A DNA stretch of 64,000 bases from Bradyrhizobium macuxiense (GTDB lineage: Bacteria; Pseudomonadota; Alphaproteobacteria; Rhizobiales; Xanthobacteraceae), in the NCBI RefSeq assembly GCF_001542415.1, contig NZ_LNCU01000088.1:143706-207705 (forward strand). Reading direction: 5' to 3'. Numbering within the stretch: the first letter of the stretch is position 1; the number at the start of each line of letters is the position of its first letter. This document shows positions 1 to 8,095 of the stretch, piece after piece. The position numbers and the translations under genes are program-made. The notes beneath the pieces were generated by a model. The model ran no database searches. It saw nothing but the letters and a program-made list of their open reading frames with translations, and was not told the DNA's origin.

Positions 1-491
1 AAACCGTTCTCCAGCGACATGAAGCCGACGACCTGGCTGACCGCGTTGCGTCGCGTCACCATGACCAGCAATCCCAGCAGCACAACCGACAGCGCGAAGG
101 CGAGGTCTTCTCGAGCCAGGGGATCGGCAGCACCTGTCACCCGCAGCATCAGCACCATGGAGAGGGCGACGAGCCCCATCCCCGCCAGCATGGTGGGCCC
201 GATGCCCACGGCAGTCTCGATGTCGCGATGAATGCCGAGCTGCTTGATGATCCGGTGCAGCGCCACCGGGATGATGATGGCCTTGAAGACCAGCGCGATG
301 ACCGCGGTCACATAGAGATGCGGTGCGTTCTGGACGTACGCCTGCCAGGCGACCGAAAGCGCGAGCACCAATGCATGAAGCGCGAAGATGTTGAGCAACG
401 CGTACAAGCGGTCCTGGTACAGCATCATGAAGCTTATCAGGACGAGGCCGCCGGCGAGCAGATGGGCGATGTCAAAAGCGAGATTGGGCAT
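1..491 (-). CDS. hyfE: Hydrogenase-4 component E, HyfE-like (partial)
   Basis: Membrane subunit of a group 4 membrane-bound [NiFe] hydrogenase, related to the NuoK-like part of complex I. The visible 163 residues start MPNLAFDIAHLLAGG and contain several hydrophobic segments separated by short charged loops, including the family-typical stretch VIALVFKAIIIPVALHRI. The ATG overlaps the hyfC stop by one base (TGATG), so translation is probably coupled. The C-terminus lies beyond the left edge. Remaining hydrogenase genes (a HyfF-like antiporter and the catalytic large and small subunits) would be expected further left but cannot be seen. Confidence 0.88.
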   Translation of the reverse strand, partial: MPNLAFDIAHLLAGGLVLISFMMLYQDRLYALLNIFALHALVLALSVAWQAYVQNAPHLYVTAVIALVFKAIIIPVALHRIIKQLGIHRDIETAVGIGPTMLAGMGLVALSMVLMLRVTGAADPLAREDLAFALSVVLLGLLVMVTRRNAVSQVVGFMSLENG

Positions 492-1447
492 CAGAAGCTC
501 TCTGACACGAAGCGAAGAAGCGTACCGAGCAGACCGAGCATGAGCGCCGCGCCGAGGAACTCGGGAACGCGGAAGACCCGCATCTTTGCCGTCGCGGTCT
601 CGAACAGGGCGAGCAGAAACCCCGCCAGAGCAAGCTTGAAGAGATAGGCGCCGACGCTCACGACGTAGGACAGCGGGGCGGCGCCGACGATCGTGATCTG
701 CCACGGGAAGAACACGCAGATGATCAGCGAGATGTAGAGCAGGAGCTTGAGAAAGGCGCCGAACTCGATCATGGCGAGATGACGCCCGGAATACTCCAGG
801 ATCATCGCCTCATGCACCATGGTGAGCTCCAGGTGCGTCGCCGGATTGTCGACCGGGATGCGGGCATTCTCGGCGAGCGCCACCATGATGAGCGCGATCA
901 TCGCCATTCCGAGCGAGACGCGCAGGCCCACCTGCGACGACGCCATGAAGGTTGCGACAGTCGACAGCTGGGTCGAGCCGGCAATCAGCGCCACGCAGAA
1001 TACCATCAGCATCATCGCCGGCTCGGCGAGAGCGGCAATCATCACCTCGCGGCTGGAGCCGATGCCGCCGAAGCTGGTGCCGACATCCATGCCGGCAAGT
1101 GCAAGGAAGAAGCGCGCGCTTCCGAGCAGGGCGACGATGGCGATCAGGTCGGCGCTCCAGCTGAACTGCAGGCCGGTCGCGAATGTCGGGACCAGTGCCG
1201 CCGCGACCCAGATAGCTGCAAAGGTCACGTAGGGCGTGACCCGGAACAGCCAGGAGGCGTTCTCGGCGAGCACGACCTCCTTGCGCAGCAGTCGCAGCAG
1301 GTCACGGTAGGGTTGGAAGACCGATGGTCCTTTCCGGCGCAGCAGGCGGGCCTTGATCTTGCGCACGACGCCGGTCAGCAGCGGCGCCAGCAGCAGCACC
1401 AGCGTCATCTGCCCCAACTGCACGAGCATGTCCGAGATCACGACCAT
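491..1447 (-). CDS. hyfC: Hydrogenase-4 component C, HyfC/NuoH-like
   Basis: A 318-residue NuoH/HycD/HyfC-type integral membrane subunit that would anchor the hydrogenase module and form part of the proton path. It shows about eight hydrophobic segments and the family signature AENARIPVDNPATHLELT followed by MVHEAM. The start is set at MVVISDM, giving a 10-base overlap with the end of hyfB. A frame extending 35 residues upstream is open, but that stretch is Arg/Pro-rich and lies inside hyfB, so it is not used. It sits between hyfB and hyfE in one tightly packed operon. Confidence 0.9.
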   Translation of the reverse strand: MVVISDMLVQLGQMTLVLLLAPLLTGVVRKIKARLLRRKGPSVFQPYRDLLRLLRKEVVLAENASWLFRVTPYVTFAAIWVAAALVPTFATGLQFSWSADLIAIVALLGSARFFLALAGMDVGTSFGGIGSSREVMIAALAEPAMMLMVFCVALIAGSTQLSTVATFMASSQVGLRVSLGMAMIALIMVALAENARIPVDNPATHLELTMVHEAMILEYSGRHLAMIEFGAFLKLLLYISLIICVFFPWQITIVGAAPLSYVVSVGAYLFKLALAGFLLALFETATAKMRVFRVPEFLGAALMLGLLGTLLRFVSESF

Positions 1448-3453
1448 ATCGCGAGCACCAGCAGCAGCGTGACGAGGGTTGCAAAGACGAGGCTGAGATA
1501 GCGGCGGATGGTCAGGAACTGGAGCTGGTTCAGCCGATCGGCGAAAAACCACACCGCTTTGGTCAAGGGCGTGTACAGCCGTTCCCAGACCAGATCGTGC
1601 ATATCGACCGTGAGGCGAGCCGGCCGCGGATCGCCCGGCGACGGCATGTCGACATGCTCGCGGGCCTGGAAGATCAGCGTGCCGAAGACGCGGCGTATCG
1701 GCTGTGCGAAACTTGCGCCGGAATACTGCGCCGCCGGCGTCGGATCAGCAAAGCCACAGCCCCAGGCGGGGCCGCGCCTGATCGCGCGCGACGCAAAGCG
1801 GTGGATGAAATAGACTGCAAGCGACGCCGCGGCCGTTATGAAAACGAAGACGAGCAATCCGTTGTAGGAGCTGCGGCTCTCTGCGATCGGAACGATCGAG
1901 AGCCAGGGATCGTTGGCCTGGACCGGCATGCGGTGGCCAATGATGGCCTGCGCGACGGGCGCAAGGCCGTCGATGACCAGGCCGGGCAGAATTCCGGCCA
2001 GGAAGCAGAGCGCAGCGAGGCCGTACATCGCCGCCAGCGAGCAACGATCGACCTCACCGGCAGCTGCAGCGACGGGGCTTCGCGCGCGGCCGAGAAATGT
2101 GACGCCGAAGGCCTTGACGAAACATGCCGCTGCGAGCGCCGCTGCCAGCGCCAGCAATGCGCCGACGGCGGGCACCATGATCTTCAGCCCCCATTGCGGC
2201 AGATCCGGGCTCCGCAGCACCGCCTGGAAAACGAGCCACTCCGACACGAACCCGTTGAACGGCGGAAGCGCCGAGATCGCGACGCATCCGACGAGAAAGG
2301 CGAAGCTCGTGAGCGGCATGCGGTGGATCAGGCCACCCAGTTTCTCCATGTCGCGCTCGCCGGTTGACGTCAGCACGGCACCGGCTCCGAAGAACAGCAG
2401 GCTCTTGAAGAACGAATGGTTGAGGACATGGAATAGCGCCGCCGTGAAGGCGAGGGCTGCCGCCAGGCCAAGGCCGTTCGCCTGAAAGGCGAGCGCAAGG
2501 CCGAGGCTCGCAAAGATGACGCCGACGTTCTCGATCGTGCTGTAGGCAAGGAGGCGCTTGATGTCGTTTTCCATCAGCGCATAGAGGATTCCCATGACAG
2601 CGGTCGCGCCGCCGAGCACCAGCACGACGATTCCTGCCGACCAGCCTGGCGGGCCGAGCAGATCAAACACGACCCGGATGAATCCGTAGATCGCGACCTT
2701 CGTCATGACGCCGCTCATCAGCGCCGAGACATGGCTCGGAGCTGCAGGGTGGGCGAGCGGCAGCCAGACATGCAATGGCACCAGGCCGGCCTTCGATCCG
2801 GCGCCGAGCAACATCAGCGCAAGCACCAGCGCGGCTTCTGAGGGCGCATGCGGGGCGCTGCGTATGGCGGCAAATCCGTAGCCGACGCCGGCCCCCGACA
2901 GCAGACCGAAGGCGAGCAACAGGGCCAGCGTTCCGAAGCTTGCCATCACAAGATAGACGTAGCCCGCTCGCGCATTGTCCGCTTCGCGATGGTGCGCCAT
3001 GACAAGCGCCCATGATGCGAGCGACATGAACTCCCAGCACAGCAGAAAGGTGAACGCGTCATCCGCAAGCACGACGAGATTCATTCCGGCCAGGAAGGCT
3101 GGGAAGAAGGGAAGGACGCGGTGCGGCGCGGATTCGTGGCTGCCATAGCCAAGGCCGTAAAGACTTGCCGCAGCACCGCCGAGATTGACCACCGCAAGAA
3201 AGAATGCGGCGAGCGCGTCGAGGCGGAAATGTGATCCGAGCCAGGGCAGGCCGATCGGCAGCACCATTTCCGTCGCTTCGGCGTGGGCGACGAGGAAGGA
3301 CAGGGCGCGGGCGAACGCGATCAACGAGATCACAAGCGTTGCGCCGTAGACGACGGTTGTCGATTTGTTCGATCTGTTCGCTGCGATCGCGAGAAGGGTC
3401 GTTCCCAGCAGAGCGGCCACACACCAGACCTGCTGATCGACCCCCGGTATCAC
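1438..3453 (-). CDS. hyfB: Hydrogenase-4 component B, antiporter-like subunit HyfB
   Basis: A 671-residue polytopic protein of the NuoL/MrpA-type proton antiporter family (Proton_antipo_M domain). The core around residues 110-400 includes WEFMSLASWALV and a Lys-containing helix in LMENDIKRLLAYSTIENVG, typical of ion-translocating helices. It probably pumps or conducts protons coupled to hydrogen metabolism. The start is GTG, lying inside the end of the XRE gene (ATGTGATA), so the two are translationally coupled. The length suits HyfB/HycC-type proteins. Confidence 0.9.
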   Translation of the reverse strand: MIPGVDQQVWCVAALLGTTLLAIAANRSNKSTTVVYGATLVISLIAFARALSFLVAHAEATEMVLPIGLPWLGSHFRLDALAAFFLAVVNLGGAAASLYGLGYGSHESAPHRVLPFFPAFLAGMNLVVLADDAFTFLLCWEFMSLASWALVMAHHREADNARAGYVYLVMASFGTLALLLAFGLLSGAGVGYGFAAIRSAPHAPSEAALVLALMLLGAGSKAGLVPLHVWLPLAHPAAPSHVSALMSGVMTKVAIYGFIRVVFDLLGPPGWSAGIVVLVLGGATAVMGILYALMENDIKRLLAYSTIENVGVIFASLGLALAFQANGLGLAAALAFTAALFHVLNHSFFKSLLFFGAGAVLTSTGERDMEKLGGLIHRMPLTSFAFLVGCVAISALPPFNGFVSEWLVFQAVLRSPDLPQWGLKIMVPAVGALLALAAALAAACFVKAFGVTFLGRARSPVAAAAGEVDRCSLAAMYGLAALCFLAGILPGLVIDGLAPVAQAIIGHRMPVQANDPWLSIVPIAESRSSYNGLLVFVFITAAASLAVYFIHRFASRAIRRGPAWGCGFADPTPAAQYSGASFAQPIRRVFGTLIFQAREHVDMPSPGDPRPARLTVDMHDLVWERLYTPLTKAVWFFADRLNQLQFLTIRRYLSLVFATLVTLLLVLAIWS

Positions 3454-3722
3454 ATCGGCACCTTCGGCGTATTCGATCCGGTCTTCAGTCGTACGCCGCG
3501 GCCGCCGCCGCTACTGACGGCTCCCTCGTTGATGACCTCGACACCGGCGGCGCCGAGTGCGTCGATCAGTTTAACGAGCGAGTCGACGTTGCCCCGGATG
3601 GTGCCCTCGCTCGCCTCCATGCGCTGTATGGTCGGCACCGAAAGCCCGGATAGTTCGGCAAGTTGCCGTTGGTCGATGCCAAGCAGGGCTCTCGCAGCTC
3701 GCAGCTGCGCCGCAGTGATCAT
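3450..3722 (-). CDS. XRE-family helix-turn-helix regulator
   Basis: A 90-residue protein, almost entirely a Cro/C1-type HTH: LRAARALLGIDQRQLAELSGLSVPTIQRME near residues 7-36 matches the usual helix 2-turn-helix 3 layout. The tail is rich in Gly and basic residues and has no ligand domain. It is the first gene of the hydrogenase operon and its stop codon overlaps the GTG start of hyfB. It may autoregulate the operon, but that is inferred from position only. Upstream lie small inverted repeats at 3754-3764 and 3779-3785/3812-3818 that could be its operators. Confidence 0.85.
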   Translation of the reverse strand: MITAAQLRAARALLGIDQRQLAELSGLSVPTIQRMEASEGTIRGNVDSLVKLIDALGAAGVEVINEGAVSSGGGRGVRLKTGSNTPKVPM

Positions 3723-3876
3723 CGGTCTGGCCGTCGATTGAGAGGGTCGATTCGAATGTCATTCATACACACCAAGTAGTGATGTTACAAGTGCAATAAA
3801 TGATATCTCAGACATCACCGCCTGAACAGCGACAGCCGTTTACCTGTGGCGGGCCGATGGCGTCGCGCGGACGCGC
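3723..3876. promoter_or_regulatory. Hydrogenase operon promoter region with short palindromes
   Basis: Non-coding interval between the XRE gene start and the 3' end of the CHAD gene. It holds a perfect 11-base palindrome GAATGTCATTC (3754-3764) and a wider inverted repeat GTGATGT (3779-3785) / ACATCAC (3812-3818). XRE regulators usually bind such short dyads. No clear -35/-10 pair was recognised. Confidence 0.3.
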
Positions 3877-4770
3877 TCAGCTGGAGATTTTTCGATAGAT
3901 CGCCGCAGCCCGGCGCAAGAGCCGGCCCTTCTTCTTCCGTTCGTCCAGTTTCTTGTGTGCGGCTGTTTCGCTTCGCCGCTCCAATGTATCGACACTTTCG
4001 ACGAGTGTGCGGCGCACCTCCGCGTCGTTCAGTTCGCCGAGGACTTGCTGCCCCTTGCGCAATTGCTTCAGGATATCCCGCCACGGTGCGAAGTCGTCCG
4101 CGGGCAATCCGCCTTCCGAGAATTCGATGGCGTAGCGCAGCCGCTTGCTGGCCAGCCGCACCCGATGCCGCTTGTTTTTGCCCATGCCCTGCAGGCCGCG
4201 GCTCTTGCGGGTGAGCTTCTTGTGCCATTGCGTCAGCTGGCGGGCGTGGAAGACCGAGACCGGCACCGCCCGCCGTTTCGCGGCGCTGCGATCCTGTCTC
4301 GTGGTCCACGGACCGCTGCCGACCCAGTCCCACATGCCCTCGAACCATTGTTGATAGCGTTGGCTTTGGAGCGCGTCGGTGAGCTGCTCGAACGCCTCGA
4401 CGCGTGCAGCCCTGAACATGCGCTCCTCGGGCAGCCCCTTGCTGTTCTCGATCGCGACGTCGAGATCGCGGGTTGCGCCGAGATACCCGCTCAGCCATTT
4501 CAGCTCGGATTTCAGTCGTGCCCATTCGGTGTCCCCCACCATCCGTCCGTAAAACCTGATCGCGGTCTTCAGCCGCGTCAACGCGATCCGGGTGCGATGC
4601 AGCGCGGTGGTATCGCCGGCACGGACGGCCTCGTGATTGGTGGCGACTTCCTCGAGACATTCGGACAGGATCAGGCGAAACGCGGTCTCACAACGCATGG
4701 CCTGGCTGAGGTGACGCGGACGCTTCGGATGGGCAACGCGCCCTTTGGCCGGACTTGCCGATGACGTCAT
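3877..4770 (-). CDS. CHAD domain protein
   Basis: A 297-residue, strongly basic, helix-rich protein with the CHAD (conserved histidine alpha-helical) domain. The N-terminal part has HRTRIALTRLKTAIRFYG and LKWLSGYLGATRDLDV; the C-terminal part has RHRVRLASKRLRYAIEF and GQQVLGELNDAEV, the duplicated His/Arg/Lys motifs of the family. CHAD proteins bind inorganic polyphosphate. No attached CYTH or other catalytic domain is present. The start MTSSAS is preferred; an in-frame ATG lies 48 bases upstream at 4818. An 18-base palindrome lies 70 bases upstream of the chosen start. Confidence 0.85.
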   Translation of the reverse strand: MTSSASPAKGRVAHPKRPRHLSQAMRCETAFRLILSECLEEVATNHEAVRAGDTTALHRTRIALTRLKTAIRFYGRMVGDTEWARLKSELKWLSGYLGATRDLDVAIENSKGLPEERMFRAARVEAFEQLTDALQSQRYQQWFEGMWDWVGSGPWTTRQDRSAAKRRAVPVSVFHARQLTQWHKKLTRKSRGLQGMGKNKRHRVRLASKRLRYAIEFSEGGLPADDFAPWRDILKQLRKGQQVLGELNDAEVRRTLVESVDTLERRSETAAHKKLDERKKKGRLLRRAAAIYRKISS

Positions 4771-4840
4771 GAATTCTCTCGCGCCGCAGTCGGAGCCGCG
4801 AAACGCTACCGGCGGCATCCTGAACCCGAAGCTTTCCGGG

Positions 4841-4858
4841 TTGATCGATTTCGATCAA
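4841..4858. promoter_or_regulatory. Perfect 18-base palindrome, probable operator
   Basis: TTGATCGATTTCGATCAA is a perfect dyad (8-base arms, 2-base centre) in the interval between the divergent CHAD and marR genes. It sits close to the CHAD start, so it may control that gene. It contains TCGA-N6-TCAA, one base off an FNR/FixK box, but the symmetry is centred elsewhere, so a different regulator is more likely. Confidence 0.4.
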
Positions 4859-5025
4859 GGGTTTTCTGAAAAGCCCCGCTTCAACCATGCTGCATAGCGA
4901 AAAAATGTGGCGTGCGCACAACTGCGACGGGAGGTCGTTGCGCAGGCGGCCTTGCTGCGCGAGCGCATGCCCGTCGTTCGGCGACGGTCCGCCGATTTTT
5001 GCACGCACGATTCCGTGAGGCTGGA

Positions 5026-5067
5026 TATTTCGTGCGCGAAATAGTTGAGTATTTCGTGTGCGAAATA
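5026..5067. promoter_or_regulatory. Tandem MarR-type operators
   Basis: Two nearly identical dyads: TATTTCGTGCGCGAAATA at 5026-5043 and TATTTCGTGTGCGAAATA at 5050-5067. Each has 7-base arms, and their centres are 24 bases apart. The second ends 13 bases before the marR start codon. The arrangement is typical of MarR autoregulation with two dimers on one face of the helix. Confidence 0.65.
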
Positions 5068-5080
5068 TATACGGATCAGC

Positions 5081-5515
5081 ATGAGAGCAGAGCACCGGCT
5101 GATCTTTCTTTTGACCGTGGCCTATCGACGGCTGCAGCGCGCCATCGAGCAGGAGACGGCCGCGCACGATCTGACGTCGGCCCAGGCGGGTGTGCTGTTC
5201 TATCTCGGGCGCAATGGCGGCGCGCTGATCGGCGACGTCTCGCAGGCGGTCGACATCGTGCCGTCGGCGATGACCGGGCTTGCCGATCGGATGGAACGTG
5301 CGGGCCTCGTGAAGCGCCGGCGCGACGGTGAGGATGGCCGCAGCCAGCGGCTCTATCTGACCGCGGCGGGACAGGAGCTCGGCAAGCGTGCCGCGACGCG
5401 GACCAGGGTGATCAACAACCGCCTGATGGACGGATTTTCGGAAGCCGAGATCGACGTGGTGTCGCGCTGGCTGACCAGCCTGCAAGAGAAATTCCCGAAA
5501 GACAAAGACGCCTAG
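5081..5515 (+). CDS. MarR-family transcriptional regulator
   Basis: A 144-residue winged-helix regulator. It has the MarR core: ASQAVDIVPSAMTGLADRME-type recognition region near residues 60-80 and the wing RRRDGEDGRSQRLYLT near 88-103. The start MRAEHRL is preferred because upstream in-frame sequence lies in the operator. The gene is 81 bases upstream of an enoyl-CoA hydratase on the same strand. MarR proteins of this type often respond to aromatic acids or their CoA thioesters, which would suit that neighbour, but the ligand cannot be read from sequence. Confidence 0.88.
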   Translation: MRAEHRLIFLLTVAYRRLQRAIEQETAAHDLTSAQAGVLFYLGRNGGALIGDVSQAVDIVPSAMTGLADRMERAGLVKRRRDGEDGRSQRLYLTAAGQELGKRAATRTRVINNRLMDGFSEAEIDVVSRWLTSLQEKFPKDKDA

Positions 5516-5580
5516 AGCGTTTTCGAGCGAAGTCGGCACCGGTTCGCGTGAAGAAAACGCGTCAAGACAAGACTCTAGAG
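5513..5580. repeat. Rhizobiales intergenic palindromic repeat
   Basis: An imperfect inverted repeat with outer ends TAGAG/CTCTA and inner arms GCGTTTTC/GAAAACGC. It has the look of a short repeat I recall as common between genes in Bradyrhizobium and relatives. Its first three bases are the TAG stop codon of marR. It may act as a hairpin at the 3' end of the marR transcript, since it lies between marR and the enoyl-CoA hydratase gene. Confidence 0.6.
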
Positions 5581-5596
5581 GCAACAGGAGTGAGAC

Positions 5597-6367
5597 ATGA
5601 GTGAACTGGTCGACGTAGCCCTGGACGCAGGCGTCCTTACCGTGACGATGGCGCGTCCGGACAAGAAGAATGCGATTACGAATGCGATGTATGGCGCGAT
5701 GGCCGATGCGCTGGAGCGTGCGGAAAGCGATTCCGCGATCCGCGTCGTGCTGCTGCAGGGCGACGGCGACAGCTTCACCGCCGGCAACGATCTCGCTGAT
5801 TTCGCTGCGGTCTCGCAAGGCGCGCGCGTCGAGCGCCACGTGTCGCGCTTTCTCGCAAGCCTCGCGGCTGCGAGGCGGCCGCTGGTTGCCGCCGTGCAGG
5901 GCAATGCGGTCGGCATCGGCACCACCATGCTGTTGCATTGCGACCTCGTCTACCTCGCGCCGAACGCCAGGCTGATCACGCCATTCGTCAACCTCGCGCT
6001 GGTTCCCGAGGCAGCCTCGACCCATCTCCTGCCGCAGCGCATCGGCTATGCGCGCGCCTACGCGATGTTCGCGCTCGGCGAGCCCGTCGAGGCGGAGGCT
6101 GCGGTCTCTATCGGCCTGGCCAACGCAGTCGTCCCGCTCGACGATCTCCGCGCCAGGGCGCGGGCAGCGGCCGAAGCGCTCGCCAAGCGGCCGCTCGGCT
6201 CGCTCGTGCACACCAAGGCCCTGATGCGCGACACCGCTGCGATATCTGCGCAGATGGCGCGCGAGAGCGAGATCTTCCAGGAGCGGTTGATGAGCGCCGA
6301 AGCGCGCGAGGCCTTCGCTGCCTTTGCCGAGCGCCGCCCGCCGGATTTCTCCAGGATCACGGGATAG
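5597..6367 (+). CDS. Enoyl-CoA hydratase/isomerase family protein
   Basis: A 256-residue crotonase-fold enzyme acting on acyl-CoA esters. The oxyanion-hole segments are visible: SFTAGNDLADF (near 58-68) and AVQGNAVGIGTTMLLHCDLVY (near 98-118). A Glu in LALVPEAASTH occupies the usual catalytic-loop region. It is preceded by a good ribosome site (ACAGGAGTG). The family covers hydratases, isomerases and dehalogenases, so the substrate is undecided. It is probably controlled by the upstream MarR protein. Confidence 0.88.
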   Translation: MSELVDVALDAGVLTVTMARPDKKNAITNAMYGAMADALERAESDSAIRVVLLQGDGDSFTAGNDLADFAAVSQGARVERHVSRFLASLAAARRPLVAAVQGNAVGIGTTMLLHCDLVYLAPNARLITPFVNLALVPEAASTHLLPQRIGYARAYAMFALGEPVEAEAAVSIGLANAVVPLDDLRARARAAAEALAKRPLGSLVHTKALMRDTAAISAQMARESEIFQERLMSAEAREAFAAFAERRPPDFSRITG

Positions 6368-6470
6368 GCCTGATCATCAAAACCGTGTCGGCGAGCGTCA
6401 TCGGGGTTGACGCCGCCGCCATGATCGAACATCTCGTTTCGCAGCACACTGCAGTCCGGCGAGGCGAGGC

Positions 6471-7340
6471 ATGAGCGACAGTCACACGCTGCGTGGCGAG
6501 GGGATCGCCGCGACCATTCTGGCGCAGGGCGCGGAACTGTCGTCGCTCCAGAATATCGAAGGCGCCGAGCTGTTATGGCAGGCCGGCCCGCAATGGCCAC
6601 GGCATGCGCCCGTGCTGTTCCCGATCGTCGGCCGGCTGAAGAACGATACGCTGCGTCACGACGGCAAGTCCTATCCGATGACGCAGCACGGCTTTGCGCG
6701 TGACCGGCGCTTCGCGTGGGTGGAGCAGGGGCCGCGATCCTGCAAGCTCTCGCTCACCGACGACGCCGAGACCCGCGCGCGCTATCCCTTCGCCTTCAGG
6801 CTCGAGGTCACCTACACGGTCGACCGCGCCGATCTCACGGTCGGCTTCGACGTCATCAACACCGGCGAGGTAACGTTGCCGGCCTCGCTCGGCGGTCATC
6901 CCGCCTTCAACTGGCCGCTGCTGCCGGGATTGCCGAAGGATGCTTATGCGCTGACCTTCGAACAGGATGAGCCGGCGCCGATCCGGCGGCTGAAGGGCGG
7001 GTTGATGCGGCCGCAAACAGAGCCCAGCCCGGTCGCAGGCAGGACGCTTGCACTGTCGGAGCAGCTGTTCGATGACGACGCCATGATCCTCGATCAGGTC
7101 GCGAGCACATCCGTTCGCTTCGCCGCGGGCCAAGGTCCGGCGATCGAACTGTCCTGGAGCGGTTTTCGTGAGCTCGGCGTCTGGTCGAAGCCGGGCGGTG
7201 CGCCGTTCCTCTGCATCGAGCCGTGGCACGGATTTGCAAGTCCGGTGGAGTTCGACGGCGAATTTGCCGACAAGCCCGGCTTGATGCACATCGCGCCGGG
7301 CGCGCGGCAGTCGCTGAGCTATCGCATCCGCGTCAGTTGA
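6471..7340 (+). CDS. Aldose 1-epimerase family protein (LacX-like)
   Basis: A 289-residue galactose-mutarotase-fold protein. Family motifs are RHAPVLFPIVGRL (near 44-56), MTQHGFARDRRFAW (near 70-83), SLGGHPAFNWPL (near 139-150) and the C-terminal CIEPWHGFASPV with a candidate catalytic Glu. It resembles the LacX/YeaD-like branch more than classical GalM, so the sugar substrate is unknown. It starts 104 bases after the enoyl-CoA hydratase and may be in the same transcript. Confidence 0.87.
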   Translation: MSDSHTLRGEGIAATILAQGAELSSLQNIEGAELLWQAGPQWPRHAPVLFPIVGRLKNDTLRHDGKSYPMTQHGFARDRRFAWVEQGPRSCKLSLTDDAETRARYPFAFRLEVTYTVDRADLTVGFDVINTGEVTLPASLGGHPAFNWPLLPGLPKDAYALTFEQDEPAPIRRLKGGLMRPQTEPSPVAGRTLALSEQLFDDDAMILDQVASTSVRFAAGQGPAIELSWSGFRELGVWSKPGGAPFLCIEPWHGFASPVEFDGEFADKPGLMHIAPGARQSLSYRIRVS

Positions 7341-7376
7341 GCCTTGGCTTTATCCACGGAGGCCGAAGGCCGCTTA

Positions 7377-8015
7377 TCAGGACGAGCGACGGTTCGGCGT
7401 GCTTCGGGAAACGACGAGCGCCCGAACAACAAGTGCGATGCGTTCGTCACGCGCGCTGGGCCTGATCCGGCCTGACCGTTCGAGTGCAGCGAGCCCATGA
7501 AGGGCCGCCCAAAAAGTCTCGGTCGCGGCCTCGACATCGGCACAGAACGGCTTGACCGCTGCAGCAATGGCTTCGAAACCAGCGTGTAGTTCAGGCCTGG
7601 TCTCGGCCGAGGCGAACCGCAGGCTGGTCGGGAGTATGAACATGGCCTCGTAGAGCGCAGGGCGACTGAGCGCAAAGGTGAGATAGGCCACGGCGACATT
7701 CTTGAGGGCGTTTCGTCCGGTCGATCCACTTGCCGCTTCGCGAAGAGCTGTTGTGAGTTCCTGAAAACCCTCGACTGCAACTGCCGCAACAATCGCATCC
7801 CGATTCTCGAAATGTGAGTAGAGGACGGGCTGGCTATATTCGATCTCGTCGGCCAGACGGCGGATTGTAACGGCATCCCATCCTTCGCGCTCTGCGATCA
7901 CGCGCGCTGCCGCGACAATGCGATGCTCGCGCTCGGCACGTTGCCTTCCTTTCCGCTCGGCGGTTCCCAATCTTCGATCTCCCGGATCTGGAAGGCCCAA
8001 ATATCTCAATAGCAT
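7377..8015 (-). CDS. TetR-family transcriptional regulator
   Basis: A regulator of about 212 residues. The N-terminal HTH reads REHRIVAAARVIAEREGWDAV followed by TIRRLADEIEYSQPVLYSHFENRDAIVAAV, a standard TetR DNA-binding domain, and the C-terminal half is a helical ligand domain. The start MLLRYLG (8015) is preferred over an upstream ATG at 8048 because the latter would place the start inside the operator region. The gene is divergent from a DUF4267 and DoxX-like pair that it probably represses. Confidence 0.87.
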   Translation of the reverse strand: MLLRYLGLPDPGDRRLGTAERKGRQRAEREHRIVAAARVIAEREGWDAVTIRRLADEIEYSQPVLYSHFENRDAIVAAVAVEGFQELTTALREAASGSTGRNALKNVAVAYLTFALSRPALYEAMFILPTSLRFASAETRPELHAGFEAIAAAVKPFCADVEAATETFWAALHGLAALERSGRIRPSARDERIALVVRALVVSRSTPNRRSS

Positions 8016-8029
8016 ACCGATGCTTGACA

Positions 8030-8067
8030 ATCTAGCAATGCTATACAATGATCTAGCGGCGCTAGAT
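8030..8067. promoter_or_regulatory. TetR operator and promoter region
   Basis: A perfect 17-base dyad ATCTAGCGGCGCTAGAT (8051-8067) and a second, shorter one TAGCAATGCTA (8033-8043) lie between the divergent TetR and DUF4267 genes. The half-site CTAGC/TAGC is shared by both. A TTGACA hexamer at 8024-8029 adjoins them. Two related dyads over a shared promoter fit repression of both genes by the TetR protein. Confidence 0.6.
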
Positions 8068-8095
8068 TATCTTGTTTAACTAACGGGACACGGCG

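Noticed and set aside
4841..4858. FixK/FNR box before the CHAD gene
   Set aside because: TCGA-N6-TCAA has one mismatch and is off the symmetry axis of the larger perfect dyad, so a different regulator is more likely.
4688..6211. Open frame of about 507 codons on the minus strand across marR and the enoyl-CoA hydratase gene
   Set aside because: It is antisense to two well-supported genes, is rich in Arg/His/Ala/Asp as GC-rich shadows are, and has no domain.
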